A DNA stretch of 50,722 bases, taken from Bacteroidia bacterium. GTDB lineage: Bacteria; Bacteroidota; Bacteroidia; Cytophagales; Cyclobacteriaceae. The position numbers and the translations under genes are program-made. Location: contig JAUIAO010000044.1 of the NCBI GenBank assembly GCA_030425425.1, forward strand, positions 1 to 50,722. The letters are read 5' to 3'. The notes under the pieces are model-generated. The model made no database searches. It saw only the letters and a list, made by a program, of their open reading frames with translations, and was not told the DNA's origin. This document shows positions 32,822 through 42,382 of this stretch, in pieces; positions within the stretch are counted from its first letter, which is position 1; each line of letters begins with the position of its first letter.

Positions 32822-34052
32822 AGCTAACTCCGAAATTGACGATAATATTGTATTGATTTGATTTTATGAAAGTTGCGCTTTGGTTGGTGTCATGAAAGAA
32901 ATCTGCTCCACTTTTAGTTAAGTCGTATTGATAAAAAGTGGCACCAACTCCAATATAGGGACTAATCCTTGGAGATAAAGTAAGGTCGAATTTTACCCTC
33001 GGTGAATAACCAGAGCTATTGCTAATGTAGTTATCGAACGTGCTTCTAGGATACCAAACCCTTAAATATTCGACACTAGGTTCTATCGAAAGCGTGTGGT
33101 TTACCTTAATTCGATACCCAATGCCCAAACCGCCCGAAGATATGTACCATGGCAATGCTCTACTTGTGCGGTTGTTTTCTACTGTATTGCTAAATTCAGT
33201 TTTTAGCGTAACAGTGTATTCTGCTGGCTCAACTCTTGCAGTTGAGTACCTTGTGAAAAGAAGGATTTGCTTTTTGATCAACATTCCAAGGTTCACACCT
33301 ATACCTCCGCCATTAAACTTCCAATCAATGTTCTGTTCAAGAAAATCAGAAAATGTAGTAAAAGAACTTTTCCCCAAGTACATTACAGTATAATCCACTC
33401 CAACAAACCCAGTTATCAATCTGTTATTTCTAACAAAAGCATCTAGTTCTCTTGATTTTTCATAGTTGTTAAGTTTCTCTTTGTCCAGAACAAAATGATA
33501 ATTAAGGGTCTTATTCGATGAGTAGACGGAAGGCACCTCAATGCTGAGATCAATATTCAAATTTCTGTATTTGAGTTTAACCACTTCGCCCGGAGTTGTT
33601 ATAATATCCTTATTCGGGTCCAAATGTTGGTCAAAGTTTGCATCAACAATTACTCGCTCAGTTTCAGTCTTATCCAAATAATGGTATTGCAAAACGTAGA
33701 AGACATATATGGATGTTTCACCTTTAGCTTCATAGGCATTTAGCATATAGCAAGAAGAAACACTTTCAAGATCTGGCCGATTCAAAATGATGAATCCTTC
33801 ACTTTTTTGACTCTTAATATGCTTTTTACTGTATTCTGCAAGATTAATAATCTCAGTATTACCGAGATAAGTCTCTTTAGGTAACTCAGTGAGCGTATAA
33901 TAGGACTTGGAATTGATTCTTTGCGCTCTATTTATGTCCTGTAAATAGTCCGTAACCGGACCAGATCCCCCCAAAGGTTGTGCAATAAGACTGAGGCCTT
34001 TGCCAAGAAGAAATAGCGCAATTAATAGAGTTGTTTTGAGTGTTGTTGTCAT
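32811..34052 (-). CDS. Predicted outer membrane beta-barrel protein
   Basis: A 413-residue protein with a signal peptide (about 1-24, LSLIAQ). Residues 25-215 form a soluble alpha/beta part. From about 215 to the end the sequence alternates hydrophobic and polar residues with aromatic girdles (GFVGVDYTVMYLG, GGIGVNLGMLI, YISSGGLGIGYRI, ISPYIGVGATFYQYDL) and ends in Phe (VSYAF), typical of a small outer membrane barrel. Divergent from the arylsulfotransferase gene with 49 bp between. No family name can be given. Confidence 0.75.
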   Translation of the reverse strand: MTTTLKTTLLIALFLLGKGLSLIAQPLGGSGPVTDYLQDINRAQRINSKSYYTLTELPKETYLGNTEIINLAEYSKKHIKSQKSEGFIILNRPDLESVSSCYMLNAYEAKGETSIYVFYVLQYHYLDKTETERVIVDANFDQHLDPNKDIITTPGEVVKLKYRNLNIDLSIEVPSVYSSNKTLNYHFVLDKEKLNNYEKSRELDAFVRNNRLITGFVGVDYTVMYLGKSSFTTFSDFLEQNIDWKFNGGGIGVNLGMLIKKQILLFTRYSTARVEPAEYTVTLKTEFSNTVENNRTSRALPWYISSGGLGIGYRIKVNHTLSIEPSVEYLRVWYPRSTFDNYISNSSGYSPRVKFDLTLSPRISPYIGVGATFYQYDLTKSGADFFHDTNQSATFIKSNQYNIIVNFGVSYAF

Positions 34053-34071
34053 ATATAGAAAATTACTTTTG
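34042..34071 (+). promoter_or_regulatory. Promoter of the arylsulfotransferase operon
   Basis: GTTG (34042-34045), 18 nt, TACTTTTG (34064-34071): exact -7 match with good spacing. The -7 lies inside a perfect palindrome AAAATTAC-TTTT-GTAATTTT (34059-34078) between the two divergent genes, a possible operator. Confidence 0.6.
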
Positions 34072-34101
34072 TAATTTTAGCGTGAAAATAAACGTTAATT
34101 T

Positions 34102-35751
34102 ATGATTAAGATTTACCCAAAAGTTGTTTTATTATTTCTTTTTATATCGATGGTAAATGTCGGTTATGGTCAGAGGAGGACCGTCGGACTGATTACAAAT
34201 CTACATCAAAGAGATGTAGGCTATACTCTTTTGTACTCCTTATTTAATGGGGATGCATATCTCATAGATGATTGTGGATATGCAGTACATAAGTGGGAGT
34301 TTGATAGCCGGCCTGGCGCCACTACATATTTACAGGCAGATGGCTCTGTTTTGAGAAGTGAATATGATCCTGAATCCACTTTCTACATTGGTGGCGTAGG
34401 TGGTATAGTCAGAAAAACTGATTGGAACGGTAACGATTTATGGACTTATAAGATTTCTAATGATACGGTATCTAGTCATCATGATGTATATGAGATGAGC
34501 AATGGTAACGTGCTTGTGCTTGTTTGGCATAAGAGACAAGAAGACGAGGTGCTTGCAGCTGGGCGTAATGATAGTCTATACCATTCTATGCTTGTTTCTG
34601 AGGAAGTGTGGGAATTGAAGCCAATAGGTACAGATAGTGCTGAGGTTGTCTGGAAATGGAATTCTTGGGACCACATAGTACAAGACCATGATGAAACTAA
34701 GCCCCATTATGGAGATGCTACTGATGTCCATAAAATAGATTTGAACTATGCGGAAGATTTGGCGGCCGCTCGGGAATGGCAACACATGAACTCTCTGGAG
34801 TATGATGAAGTAAATGATTTGGTTATATTAAGTGTCAGGCATTTTCACGAAGTATGGATCATAGATCATTCTACTACCAAAGAGGAGTCAGCTACATCCC
34901 AAGGCGGTAGGTTTGGGAAAGGGGGAGATTTGTTATTCAGATATGGGAATCCAATAGCTCACCATGGTGCTGGAGATCAGAAGCTATATGGCCAGCATGA
35001 TGTGAGGGTCATGAATAGCAGCACTTCTAAATTAGATTTGAAACTTTTTAATAATGGTGTCCTGAGAGAACCACAAAAATCCACAGTAGATATTTTGGAA
35101 ATACCATTATCAGGAGATGCTTTTGAAACTAATTCAACAGGGGAATATGTTGTTGACCATCATATATTGTTGAATCCAGATGACGATACTTTTTATTCAA
35201 GTATTACATCTGGGTCAGAATTTACAGGAGATAGTACATTAATGGTAACACTAGGTATGGTCGGTAGAATAGAAGAATATGATCTTCGTACAAAGAAGAT
35301 TATATGGAAGTATATCTCGCCTATCACAGGAAGCGGGTCAGTAGCTCAGGGAGATGATCCTGTTTCTCCAGATCCCACTACAAGTAACACCCTTTTTAAA
35401 GCGAATTGGTTTCCTGAGGATTTTTCCGCATTTACGGGTAACCAATTTAACATTGAGGTGCCGTACTTGCTTGAAAAGAATCCATATCCTGATAACTGTG
35501 AAGTTGTTTTGTCTGAAAACTCTTTGGCTGGAGATGAGCAGTTCTATAGTTTTAGAATGAACATGGAGCACATCTTCTTTACTAGTCCGGGAAACAATGA
35601 ATTAGTACTGTATGATCTGGAAGGTAGAATAATTTCTAACCAAAAATTTAAGGACGAGATCAGGATTGATCGGAGTAAACTTCAATCAGGAATAGTAATA
35701 GGAATTATCAATAATTACAAACAAGTTTCAAAATTCAAAATAATCAATTAA
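34102..35751 (+). CDS. Arylsulfotransferase-family secreted protein with T9SS-type sorting domain
   Basis: A 549-residue protein with a signal peptide (1-23, NVGYGQ). Residues about 35-440 match arylsulfotransferases (ASST), beta-propeller enzymes that move sulfate between phenols: GYTLLYSLFNGDAYLIDDCGY, SHHDVYEMSNGNVLVLVW and EWQHMNSLEYDEVNDLVILS carry the family's His and Asn positions. The last 75 residues (NNELVLYDLEGRIISNQKF ... SKFKIIN) form a type A sorting domain, pointing to type IX secretion. The catalytic His of proteobacterial ASST cannot be assigned with certainty, so activity is unproven. Confidence 0.85.
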   Translation: MIKIYPKVVLLFLFISMVNVGYGQRRTVGLITNLHQRDVGYTLLYSLFNGDAYLIDDCGYAVHKWEFDSRPGATTYLQADGSVLRSEYDPESTFYIGGVGGIVRKTDWNGNDLWTYKISNDTVSSHHDVYEMSNGNVLVLVWHKRQEDEVLAAGRNDSLYHSMLVSEEVWELKPIGTDSAEVVWKWNSWDHIVQDHDETKPHYGDATDVHKIDLNYAEDLAAAREWQHMNSLEYDEVNDLVILSVRHFHEVWIIDHSTTKEESATSQGGRFGKGGDLLFRYGNPIAHHGAGDQKLYGQHDVRVMNSSTSKLDLKLFNNGVLREPQKSTVDILEIPLSGDAFETNSTGEYVVDHHILLNPDDDTFYSSITSGSEFTGDSTLMVTLGMVGRIEEYDLRTKKIIWKYISPITGSGSVAQGDDPVSPDPTTSNTLFKANWFPEDFSAFTGNQFNIEVPYLLEKNPYPDNCEVVLSENSLAGDEQFYSFRMNMEHIFFTSPGNNELVLYDLEGRIISNQKFKDEIRIDRSKLQSGIVIGIINNYKQVSKFKIIN

Positions 35752-35783
35752 TCTTTACAGTTATTCGTATTAAATATTAAGAA

Positions 35784-38700
35784 ATGAGTTCAAATAAACT
35801 AAAACTAATAGCCCCATTAATAGCCCTGATAGTAGTATTCGGGGGAATCTGGATGTCTAATACGCCATCTGGGAGTACTGATGTCTTTGTTGGGAAGTCT
35901 ATGACTGCAGCTGAGTTGGTAGCGAAAACTCAGCACAAAGAAGAACCTAAGAGGTTAGATAATCCAGGTGAATTTGCAAAGTATCATCAATTAATTAGAA
36001 CAAGATATGGTGACGATGAACCTAAGTACAAAGCTTTTCATACCCATACTGAGCTGAAGAAGATTAAAAACAAAGGTAGATCGGCTTTTAGAGTAGCGGA
36101 TGAAAATATAGAATGGAAGTCTAGAGGACCGTCAAATGTACCTGGAAGAACGAGGGGATTGATAGCCATGCCGGATGATCAAGAAAATCACTGGTTTGCA
36201 GGAGCTGTAGCAGGCGGTGTTTGGGAAACTACAGATGCAGGCCAATCTTGGAGCTTGTCGACACCTGATGAGCTATCTTACTCTGTTTCTTGGTTGGATT
36301 ATTGCAATGCAGACCCCAATGTGATTTACGCATCTACAGGTGAACAGTCTGGTTCAACTAATACCACTTATTCTGGAGGAGTTCTAAAAAGTACAGATGG
36401 TGGACAGACATGGGAGCAATTAGCGAGTACCATCGAATATGATGAACCTGCGATTTGGAGAATTGTTGTAGACCCAACAAACCCGGATATTTTCGTGTAT
36501 TGTGCTTCTCAGGGTAGTTACAAGGATAATTTTAGTTCTTCGATATATAAATCTACAGATGGTGGAGCTACTGTGACCAAAGTTTATGAAGGTAATTCCT
36601 GGATTACTCAGATTATTTCTGACCCAAATGACTTTAACAATTTATATGCAGCTACCTACGCCAGTAGTATTTTAAAGTCCACTGACATGGGGGAAAGCTG
36701 GGTTCAATACAGTGATGGATTGCAAACCGTAACAGGTCGTATTGAATTGGCTATTTCACCTTCTGATCCTTCAAGATTATACGCATCTGCAGAAAGTTCA
36801 GCATCAGGAGAGGGTTCAGATATTTATGCTTCATTCGATGCGGGTATATCCTGGTCTGTAATATTGGATGAAGAAAATGGAAATGTTGATTTTCTGGGCG
36901 GTCAGGGAGGTTATGACAATACCGTAATGGTAGATCCATTCAATCCTGATTTGGTATATTCTGCAGGAGTCAATGTTTGGAGAACCTATGTAGATCAGAG
37001 TATCGAGCCTGATACAGCTGAATTTGTGGATTACGTATTAAACACTTCCGAAGCAGCTACTGCATGGGACTTTACGAATTTCAGTGCTTCTTACTCTGCC
37101 GGAAGAGTGGACATTGGTAACCTTGATGCAGATGAATTTGTAAATATTGAATTGAGAGTTGGTGATGGAAATTCTCAGATGGCTCATCGATTTACAGTAG
37201 GAAAGCAAGGTGCTGGTGTTCCTGATGATGAATACATCTACCAGGATTATGTTGCAGTTCCATTTGAGGTATGGGATGTAGATAATAATCAACAATTAAT
37301 GGTTTCTTTCAGAGACCAGCAGGAAGACGGCTCTTTTACACTTCTTAATTCGAAAACGGATGGAGATGGAGCCAATCACTCTAGAGAATATATTTATATC
37401 CACAAGGTAAACTATAGTGATACCCCAGACGCTTCTATTGCCCAAAATGGCTCTGCGACTAATGGTCACAACTATGAGAATATGTATTTCTTTTGGCCAG
37501 TACTAAGCGATGATTATGACAATTGGGATAATACAAACCCTCCAATCGATATTGTGAGTATTACAGTTCGGAATATTGAGGGGATTACCAGGTATGGCCA
37601 AATTGCGAACGTTTCAGATGCGTATCTCGAATATTCAGAGAAAAATGCCATGTTTGGTGAGGATCAGCCAGGTGCATTCCACCCCGACCATCATAATTTA
37701 ATGGCGATTTCAATAGACGAAAGTAAGCGAACTTACCGTATTCTTAACGCAAATGACGGAGGTGTATTCATCTCAAAAAGGGCCATCAGTCCAGGTTTGA
37801 ATAACGGTGATTGGACTTTTAGTGGTTGGGGATATATATCAGGCCAGTTTTATGGTGCAGACAAAGCCCCTGGTGAAGATTTATTTGTCGGTGGATTGCA
37901 AGATAATGGTACATGGTTGACCATTACTCCAGATGAAGGAGAAGAAGTCAACGAGGCTTCTGAATATCGATTGGTTATCGGAGGAGATGGTTTTGAGGCT
38001 ATTTGGAACTATGCAGATGGTAATAAGTTCATTGGAAGTAATCAGTTCAATGGAATTTATAAAACTGAAGGAAAAGGTATCGGATGGACTGATGCGACAT
38101 CAGGTCTTGAAGGAGATGGTCCATTCATTAGTAGGCTAGCAAATTCCAACTCCAGTCCTGACGTGATTTTTGCTGTGACTACCGTTGGAGTAGGGAGATC
38201 GGTCAATTTTGGAACAAGCTGGGAAATGACACCAATTGAGGAGAAGTGGGGCTTTACCAATAGTACTGATATTGAGGTTTCATTAGCTAATGCTCGTATC
38301 GTTTGGGCCGGCGCAGGTATGGATCCTGACAGGTCGTTGCACGTCTCTACAGATCAGGGAGAGACTTTTACGCCAGTAAATGGCTACAAAGAACCTATGG
38401 GTGCCGTTACAGGAATCAATACACATCCTACGGAACCAAATACTGCATATGCACTTTTCTCTTTTGCAGGAGCACCTAAAATTTTGAAAACTGAAGATCT
38501 GGGACAAACCTGGGTAGATATTTCAGGGTATTCTGATGGAGATTCTAGTAGCACCGGATTTCCAGATGTGGCTGTTTATTCATTGTTAGTGCGACCGGAT
38601 GATGAGAATAAAATATGGGTTGGAACTGAAATTGGTATAGTTGAATCTAATGACGCTGGAGCTACATGGCATCATTTGCCTAGTTTTCCTCCGGTACCAG

Positions 38701-39845
38701 TGTGGCAAATGAAAGCAGTGGACGATCAAATAGTTATCGCCACTCACGGAAGAGGTATTTATACTACAACAGTAGAAGCTTTGCCAGAGGTGGTCATTTC
38801 TCCAAGTATTTATGATGCTGGGTTGTCACCGTCTGGAGCAATAACTATGTCAGCTGCGCTAAATCATGAGTATGATTCTGTTTCTGTATTTTTCAATGAA
38901 GAGTTAAGTTATACATTCGAGCAAATTTCGTCAGGCGATACTTTGTTGACATTGAGTTATGATGAAGGTCTAAATGGATCAAATGCTAGTATTCAGCTAG
39001 TAGGTTACAAAGCTGGATTAGAGTATTATTCTGTAAAAAGCAATTTGGATTTAGCAGCAATCCCGGATGCTGTAGATGAGTATTATAGTAATTTCAACGA
39101 TGGTCAAAGTGATTTTGAAGGATTTGGATTCAGAATAACCCAGGTTTCTGGCTTTGATGATAAGGCTATACATACCGATCACCCATATCTAGAAGGCGGC
39201 GACTATGGTGGGGAATTAAATTATATTTATCAACTAAAGAATCCTGTTCGTATTTCCGCTACCAATCCAATCATGAAGTACAAAGATGTTGCGATTGTAG
39301 AAACAGGAGTCGCTGGTAGTTCTTATGGCGATAACGATTTTTGGGATTATGTTATCGTAGAAGGATCACTTGATGGAGTCACATGGAAACCATTTATGGA
39401 TGGTTATGATGCTGATTTCAATTCTGGGTGGTTGTCAAATTATGAAAGTGAGGCGAAAGTAACGAGTTCACTTTTTGTAAGCCACGAGGTAGATTTATCA
39501 GAAGTTTTTGAGGCTGGAGATGAGATTTTCATTCGGTTCAGAATGTTTTCTGACCAGGCAACGGCTGCATGGGGTTGGACAATCGATGATTTGAGCATTC
39601 AAAGAGAAATTGTTTTGTCAAATCAGCCATTTGATTTGCAAGTTGGACCCAACCCAACAACTGGAGTGATTAATATTATTGGTAACTATGATGAAGTTGA
39701 AGTTATGTCTTTGGATGGTAAAAAATTAAAGACATACACAATAGGTCAAGGAACTGTAGATATTTCTTCATTACGTAAGGGGCTTTACCTGTTGAAGGTT
39801 AAAGTGGATAATGAGCAGAATATTTATAAGGTTATAAAGGAATAG
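35784..39845 (+). CDS. Large secreted BNR/sortilin-like propeller protein with T9SS-type sorting domain
   Basis: A 1353-residue protein. It has an N-terminal hydrophobic segment (8-25) and a linker, then Asp-box (BNR) blades of a VPS10/sortilin-type propeller such as TTDAGQSWSLS, STDGGQTWEQL, STDMGESWVQY and, later, STDQGETFTPV and TEDLGQTWVDI. Between the two groups is an inserted domain at about 405-620 with no Asp boxes. After the propeller (to about 1010) comes a jelly-roll-like domain at about 1100-1275, then the sorting domain (GPNPTTGVINI ... GLYLLKVKVD). No catalytic site is identified. Confidence 0.85.
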   Translation: MSSNKLKLIAPLIALIVVFGGIWMSNTPSGSTDVFVGKSMTAAELVAKTQHKEEPKRLDNPGEFAKYHQLIRTRYGDDEPKYKAFHTHTELKKIKNKGRSAFRVADENIEWKSRGPSNVPGRTRGLIAMPDDQENHWFAGAVAGGVWETTDAGQSWSLSTPDELSYSVSWLDYCNADPNVIYASTGEQSGSTNTTYSGGVLKSTDGGQTWEQLASTIEYDEPAIWRIVVDPTNPDIFVYCASQGSYKDNFSSSIYKSTDGGATVTKVYEGNSWITQIISDPNDFNNLYAATYASSILKSTDMGESWVQYSDGLQTVTGRIELAISPSDPSRLYASAESSASGEGSDIYASFDAGISWSVILDEENGNVDFLGGQGGYDNTVMVDPFNPDLVYSAGVNVWRTYVDQSIEPDTAEFVDYVLNTSEAATAWDFTNFSASYSAGRVDIGNLDADEFVNIELRVGDGNSQMAHRFTVGKQGAGVPDDEYIYQDYVAVPFEVWDVDNNQQLMVSFRDQQEDGSFTLLNSKTDGDGANHSREYIYIHKVNYSDTPDASIAQNGSATNGHNYENMYFFWPVLSDDYDNWDNTNPPIDIVSITVRNIEGITRYGQIANVSDAYLEYSEKNAMFGEDQPGAFHPDHHNLMAISIDESKRTYRILNANDGGVFISKRAISPGLNNGDWTFSGWGYISGQFYGADKAPGEDLFVGGLQDNGTWLTITPDEGEEVNEASEYRLVIGGDGFEAIWNYADGNKFIGSNQFNGIYKTEGKGIGWTDATSGLEGDGPFISRLANSNSSPDVIFAVTTVGVGRSVNFGTSWEMTPIEEKWGFTNSTDIEVSLANARIVWAGAGMDPDRSLHVSTDQGETFTPVNGYKEPMGAVTGINTHPTEPNTAYALFSFAGAPKILKTEDLGQTWVDISGYSDGDSSSTGFPDVAVYSLLVRPDDENKIWVGTEIGIVESNDAGATWHHLPSFPPVPVWQMKAVDDQIVIATHGRGIYTTTVEALPEVVISPSIYDAGLSPSGAITMSAALNHEYDSVSVFFNEELSYTFEQISSGDTLLTLSYDEGLNGSNASIQLVGYKAGLEYYSVKSNLDLAAIPDAVDEYYSNFNDGQSDFEGFGFRITQVSGFDDKAIHTDHPYLEGGDYGGELNYIYQLKNPVRISATNPIMKYKDVAIVETGVAGSSYGDNDFWDYVIVEGSLDGVTWKPFMDGYDADFNSGWLSNYESEAKVTSSLFVSHEVDLSEVFEAGDEIFIRFRMFSDQATAAWGWTIDDLSIQREIVLSNQPFDLQVGPNPTTGVINIIGNYDEVEVMSLDGKKLKTYTIGQGTVDISSLRKGLYLLKVKVDNEQNIYKVIKE

Positions 39846-39847
39846 CA

Positions 39848-40288
39848 ATGCTTTTTGGAAGAAATATATTTTTACTCATTTTACTAGGAACAATGAGTAT
39901 TATGGGGTGTACCAGAAATGGTATGACCCAAAAATCAGACACAGTTTCCAAAGGTGTTCAGATCCCTGATTATGTTCAAAACAGCTTTGAAGCTCTTGGT
40001 TTGTCTAATATCAATTATACACCCAACAGTGATTCAACACTGATGTTGGCAACTGTTTTTGGAGGTAATCTTGAACCACAGAGAATTGATTACGCAGTGC
40101 TTCAAATAAGAGATGGTAAAACCAGATGTAAGGGAACACTAAAAGCAAAATCGATTACTTGGGATAGTGTGGATAAATTGAAAGTAGTTTTGGTTAGTGG
40201 TATGATTGATAACACAACCACAGCACCTTCTAAGGATACTTATTTGTTTGATGTTAATTCTTGCAAAAGGCAGGGAGAGGCTAAGTAG
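39848..40288 (+). CDS. Small lipoprotein, function unknown
   Basis: A 146-residue protein with a lipoprotein signal (IFLLILLGTMSIMGC, Cys21). The mature part contains four beta-rich stretches and two further cysteines (TRCKGTL and VNSCKRQ) that could form a disulfide. It starts 2 bp after the BNR protein stop and must be co-transcribed with it. Its stop lies 6 bp from the end of the convergent hldD gene. No family is recognised. Confidence 0.72.
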   Translation: MLFGRNIFLLILLGTMSIMGCTRNGMTQKSDTVSKGVQIPDYVQNSFEALGLSNINYTPNSDSTLMLATVFGGNLEPQRIDYAVLQIRDGKTRCKGTLKAKSITWDSVDKLKVVLVSGMIDNTTTAPSKDTYLFDVNSCKRQGEAK

Positions 40289-40294
40289 AGTCCA

Positions 40295-41158
40295 TTATTC
40301 CGCCTCGGTGAAGTATTGATATTTATCCTTAATTGAATCAGGCATATTGATGTACTCAATTTGAGGTTTTAGATTATGCTTTTCGAAAAGCTCATAAGCC
40401 ATATCATTAAATGATGTGGCTTTTTTTGTGCCTACATTGAAAATTCCAGAATACTTGCGTCTCAGCATTTTCCCATACATCAAGTCACAAACTTCGGATA
40501 CATGTATAAAATCTCTTTTCTGTTCGCCATGACCGTATTCTGGGCGATAAGATTTAAAAAGCTGAACCTTTCCATAGTTTAGAATCTGTTGTTCCATCTG
40601 ATAAACCATGGAAGCCATTTTACCTTTATGTTCTTCATCCTGCCCGTATACATTAAAGAACTTTAATCCAGCCCAATAGAATGGTTGACGATCCTGTGAT
40701 ATAGCCCAAAGGTCAAACTCATGTTTCGACCACCCGTAAGCATTCAAAGGTTTCAATTGATCTAGCGTCTTTAAGTTCACTGAAAAGCCTAAGGAGCCAT
40801 CACCATAAGTAGCCGCAGAGCTGGCATAAATGAGCGGAATTTGCTCCTCTACACACAGTTTCCAAATTGATTGGGAGTAATTAATATTCAATTCTTTGAA
40901 AATTGATTCGTCTGTTTCTAACGTATCTGTTCTTGCTCCTAAATGAAATACGAATTCAATAGCCTCAGCATTTTTATATGCCCATTGAAAAAAAACCTCC
41001 CTGTCAATTGTAGCTTGAAGGGTACAGTCTTGAATATTTTGGTTTTTTAATGGGTTATCAAATTTATCCACCGCAACAATGTTGTTGAAGTTTTCGGCGT
41101 TCAGTTTCTTAATGAGATTACTGCCAATAAAACCAGCGGCTCCAGTTACTACAATCAT
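40295..41158 (-). CDS. hldD: ADP-glycero-manno-heptose 6-epimerase, short at the C-terminus
   Basis: Makes ADP-L-glycero-D-manno-heptose for the LPS core. The 287-residue protein has the Rossmann motif TGAAGFIGSN (5-14), the catalytic SSAATYGDG and YGWSK (Tyr141, Lys145), KFFNVYGQDEEHKGKM and the RDFIHV segment. It stops at KYQYFTEAE, where relatives usually continue for 25-30 residues with a helix and a final EGV-type segment. No such codons are seen in other frames beyond the stop. The active site is complete, so it may still work. It converges on the small lipoprotein gene. Confidence 0.88.
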   Translation of the reverse strand: MIVVTGAAGFIGSNLIKKLNAENFNNIVAVDKFDNPLKNQNIQDCTLQATIDREVFFQWAYKNAEAIEFVFHLGARTDTLETDESIFKELNINYSQSIWKLCVEEQIPLIYASSAATYGDGSLGFSVNLKTLDQLKPLNAYGWSKHEFDLWAISQDRQPFYWAGLKFFNVYGQDEEHKGKMASMVYQMEQQILNYGKVQLFKSYRPEYGHGEQKRDFIHVSEVCDLMYGKMLRRKYSGIFNVGTKKATSFNDMAYELFEKHNLKPQIEYINMPDSIKDKYQYFTEAE

Positions 41159-41174
41159 GAGAGGAGATTTTTGT

Positions 41175-41182
41175 CAAAAATA
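41175..41182 (-). promoter_or_regulatory. Possible hldD promoter -7 element
   Basis: TATTTTTG on the minus strand matches TAnnTTTG exactly, 17 nt upstream of the hldD ATG; no clear TTTG lies 18-19 nt further upstream. Confidence 0.35.
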
Positions 41183-41293
41183 AGGATCATTTACGTTCAG
41201 TTGATCCCTTCGATTATCTTTATTACATCAGTTTACACCTAAGCTGATAGTGAAAAACTTTAGTTAGATTCTGGGCGGAAGAACAAATAGAAA

Positions 41294-42382
41294 TTGAAGT
41301 ATTTTTTTGTAGTAGGAGAGAGGTCTGGTGATTTACATGCCAGTCGTGTAATTGATCAATTGTTCCGTATTGATCAGGAGTGTAAGGTTTATGCATGGGG
41401 CGGAAATCTAATGAAGAGAGCTGGTGCCAAGATCCTGAGAAATTATAAAGAGTATTCTATAGTTGGTTTTTGGGAGGTGATAAGGAGTTTAGGTAGCTTG
41501 AATTCATTGCTAAATCGATGCAAAAAAGACATATCCAATGTTCAACCTGATGTATTGATATTGGTTGATTTTGCAGGTTTCAACCTTAGATTAGGAAATT
41601 ATGCGAAGGAGAATGGAGTGAAGATCGCTTATTATATTCCTCCGAAAGTCTGGGCTTGGGGCACTCATAGAATAAATAAAATCAAGAATTGTGTTGATGA
41701 AACCCTTGTGATTTTTCCTTTCGAAGAGTCGTTTTTCAAAGAAAGAGGTGTTCGGGCAAAATATGTAGGTAATCCTTCTTTAGAGTCTTTTCACCATACC
41801 AGAGACTCAAGCAAAATTGAGGAAAAAGCAATTGCGATTTTGCCTGGTAGCAGAAGATCTGAGGTTATTTCATCTATTGCTATAGTAGACGAACTTGCGC
41901 GTAGTAATCCTGATTTGAAATTTCTCGTTTCAAAAGTGGATAGTTTGCCAAAAGACCTCTATCGAATCCTGGAGAGTCGACAAAATACATCGCTCTTTGA
42001 AGGCAACTCAAAAGAGATCTTGTCAAGAGCGGAAATTGCCGTAGTAACATCAGGCACCGCCACATTAGAAGCTGCACTCCTCGGCGTTCCTCAAATCGTA
42101 GTTTATAAAACTTCCAGAGTGACCTATTTAATCGCAAAGTATTTAGTTAGCATTCCATATATATCCTTGGTGAATATATTGCTGAACAGAAAACTTGTGG
42201 TAGAATTAATCCAGAAGGAGTTTAGTTCAGAGAATATTGAAATGGAAGTGAAGAAGCTGATGAAAGACACAGGGAGACAAAAAAAAATCTCCGAAGGATA
42301 TTCGGAGATTCGAAATATTTTGGGAGACAAAGTTGCCTCATCTACGGCCTCTAAGGCTATATATGATTTAGGCCGCTCTTAG
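41294..42382 (+). CDS. lpxB: Lipid-A-disaccharide synthase
   Basis: A 362-residue GT-B glycosyltransferase that joins UDP-diacylglucosamine and lipid X to form lipid A disaccharide at the inner membrane. Motifs: [13 protein letters not shown] at the start, [36 protein letters not shown] and [22 protein letters not shown]. The start is TTG at 41294: an in-frame TAG lies 4 bp before it and the family normally begins at this residue. The 3' end overlaps the convergent clpX end by 15 bp. Confidence 0.95.
   Translation: MKYFFVVGERSGDLHASRVIDQLFRIDQECKVYAWGGNLMKRAGAKILRNYKEYSIVGFWEVIRSLGSLNSLLNRCKKDISNVQPDVLILVDFAGFNLRLGNYAKENGVKIAYYIPPKVWAWGTHRINKIKNCVDETLVIFPFEESFFKERGVRAKYVGNPSLESFHHTRDSSKIEEKAIAILPGSRRSEVISSIAIVDELARSNPDLKFLVSKVDSLPKDLYRILESRQNTSLFEGNSKEILSRAEIAVVTSGTATLEAALLGVPQIVVYKTSRVTYLIAKYLVSIPYISLVNILLNRKLVVELIQKEFSSENIEMEVKKLMKDTGRQKKISEGYSEIRNILGDKVASSTASKAIYDLGRS

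Noticed and set aside
42368-42382. Frameshift or fusion where lpxB and clpX overlap
   Set aside because: Both genes end normally at family-typical positions; it is only a convergent 3' overlap.
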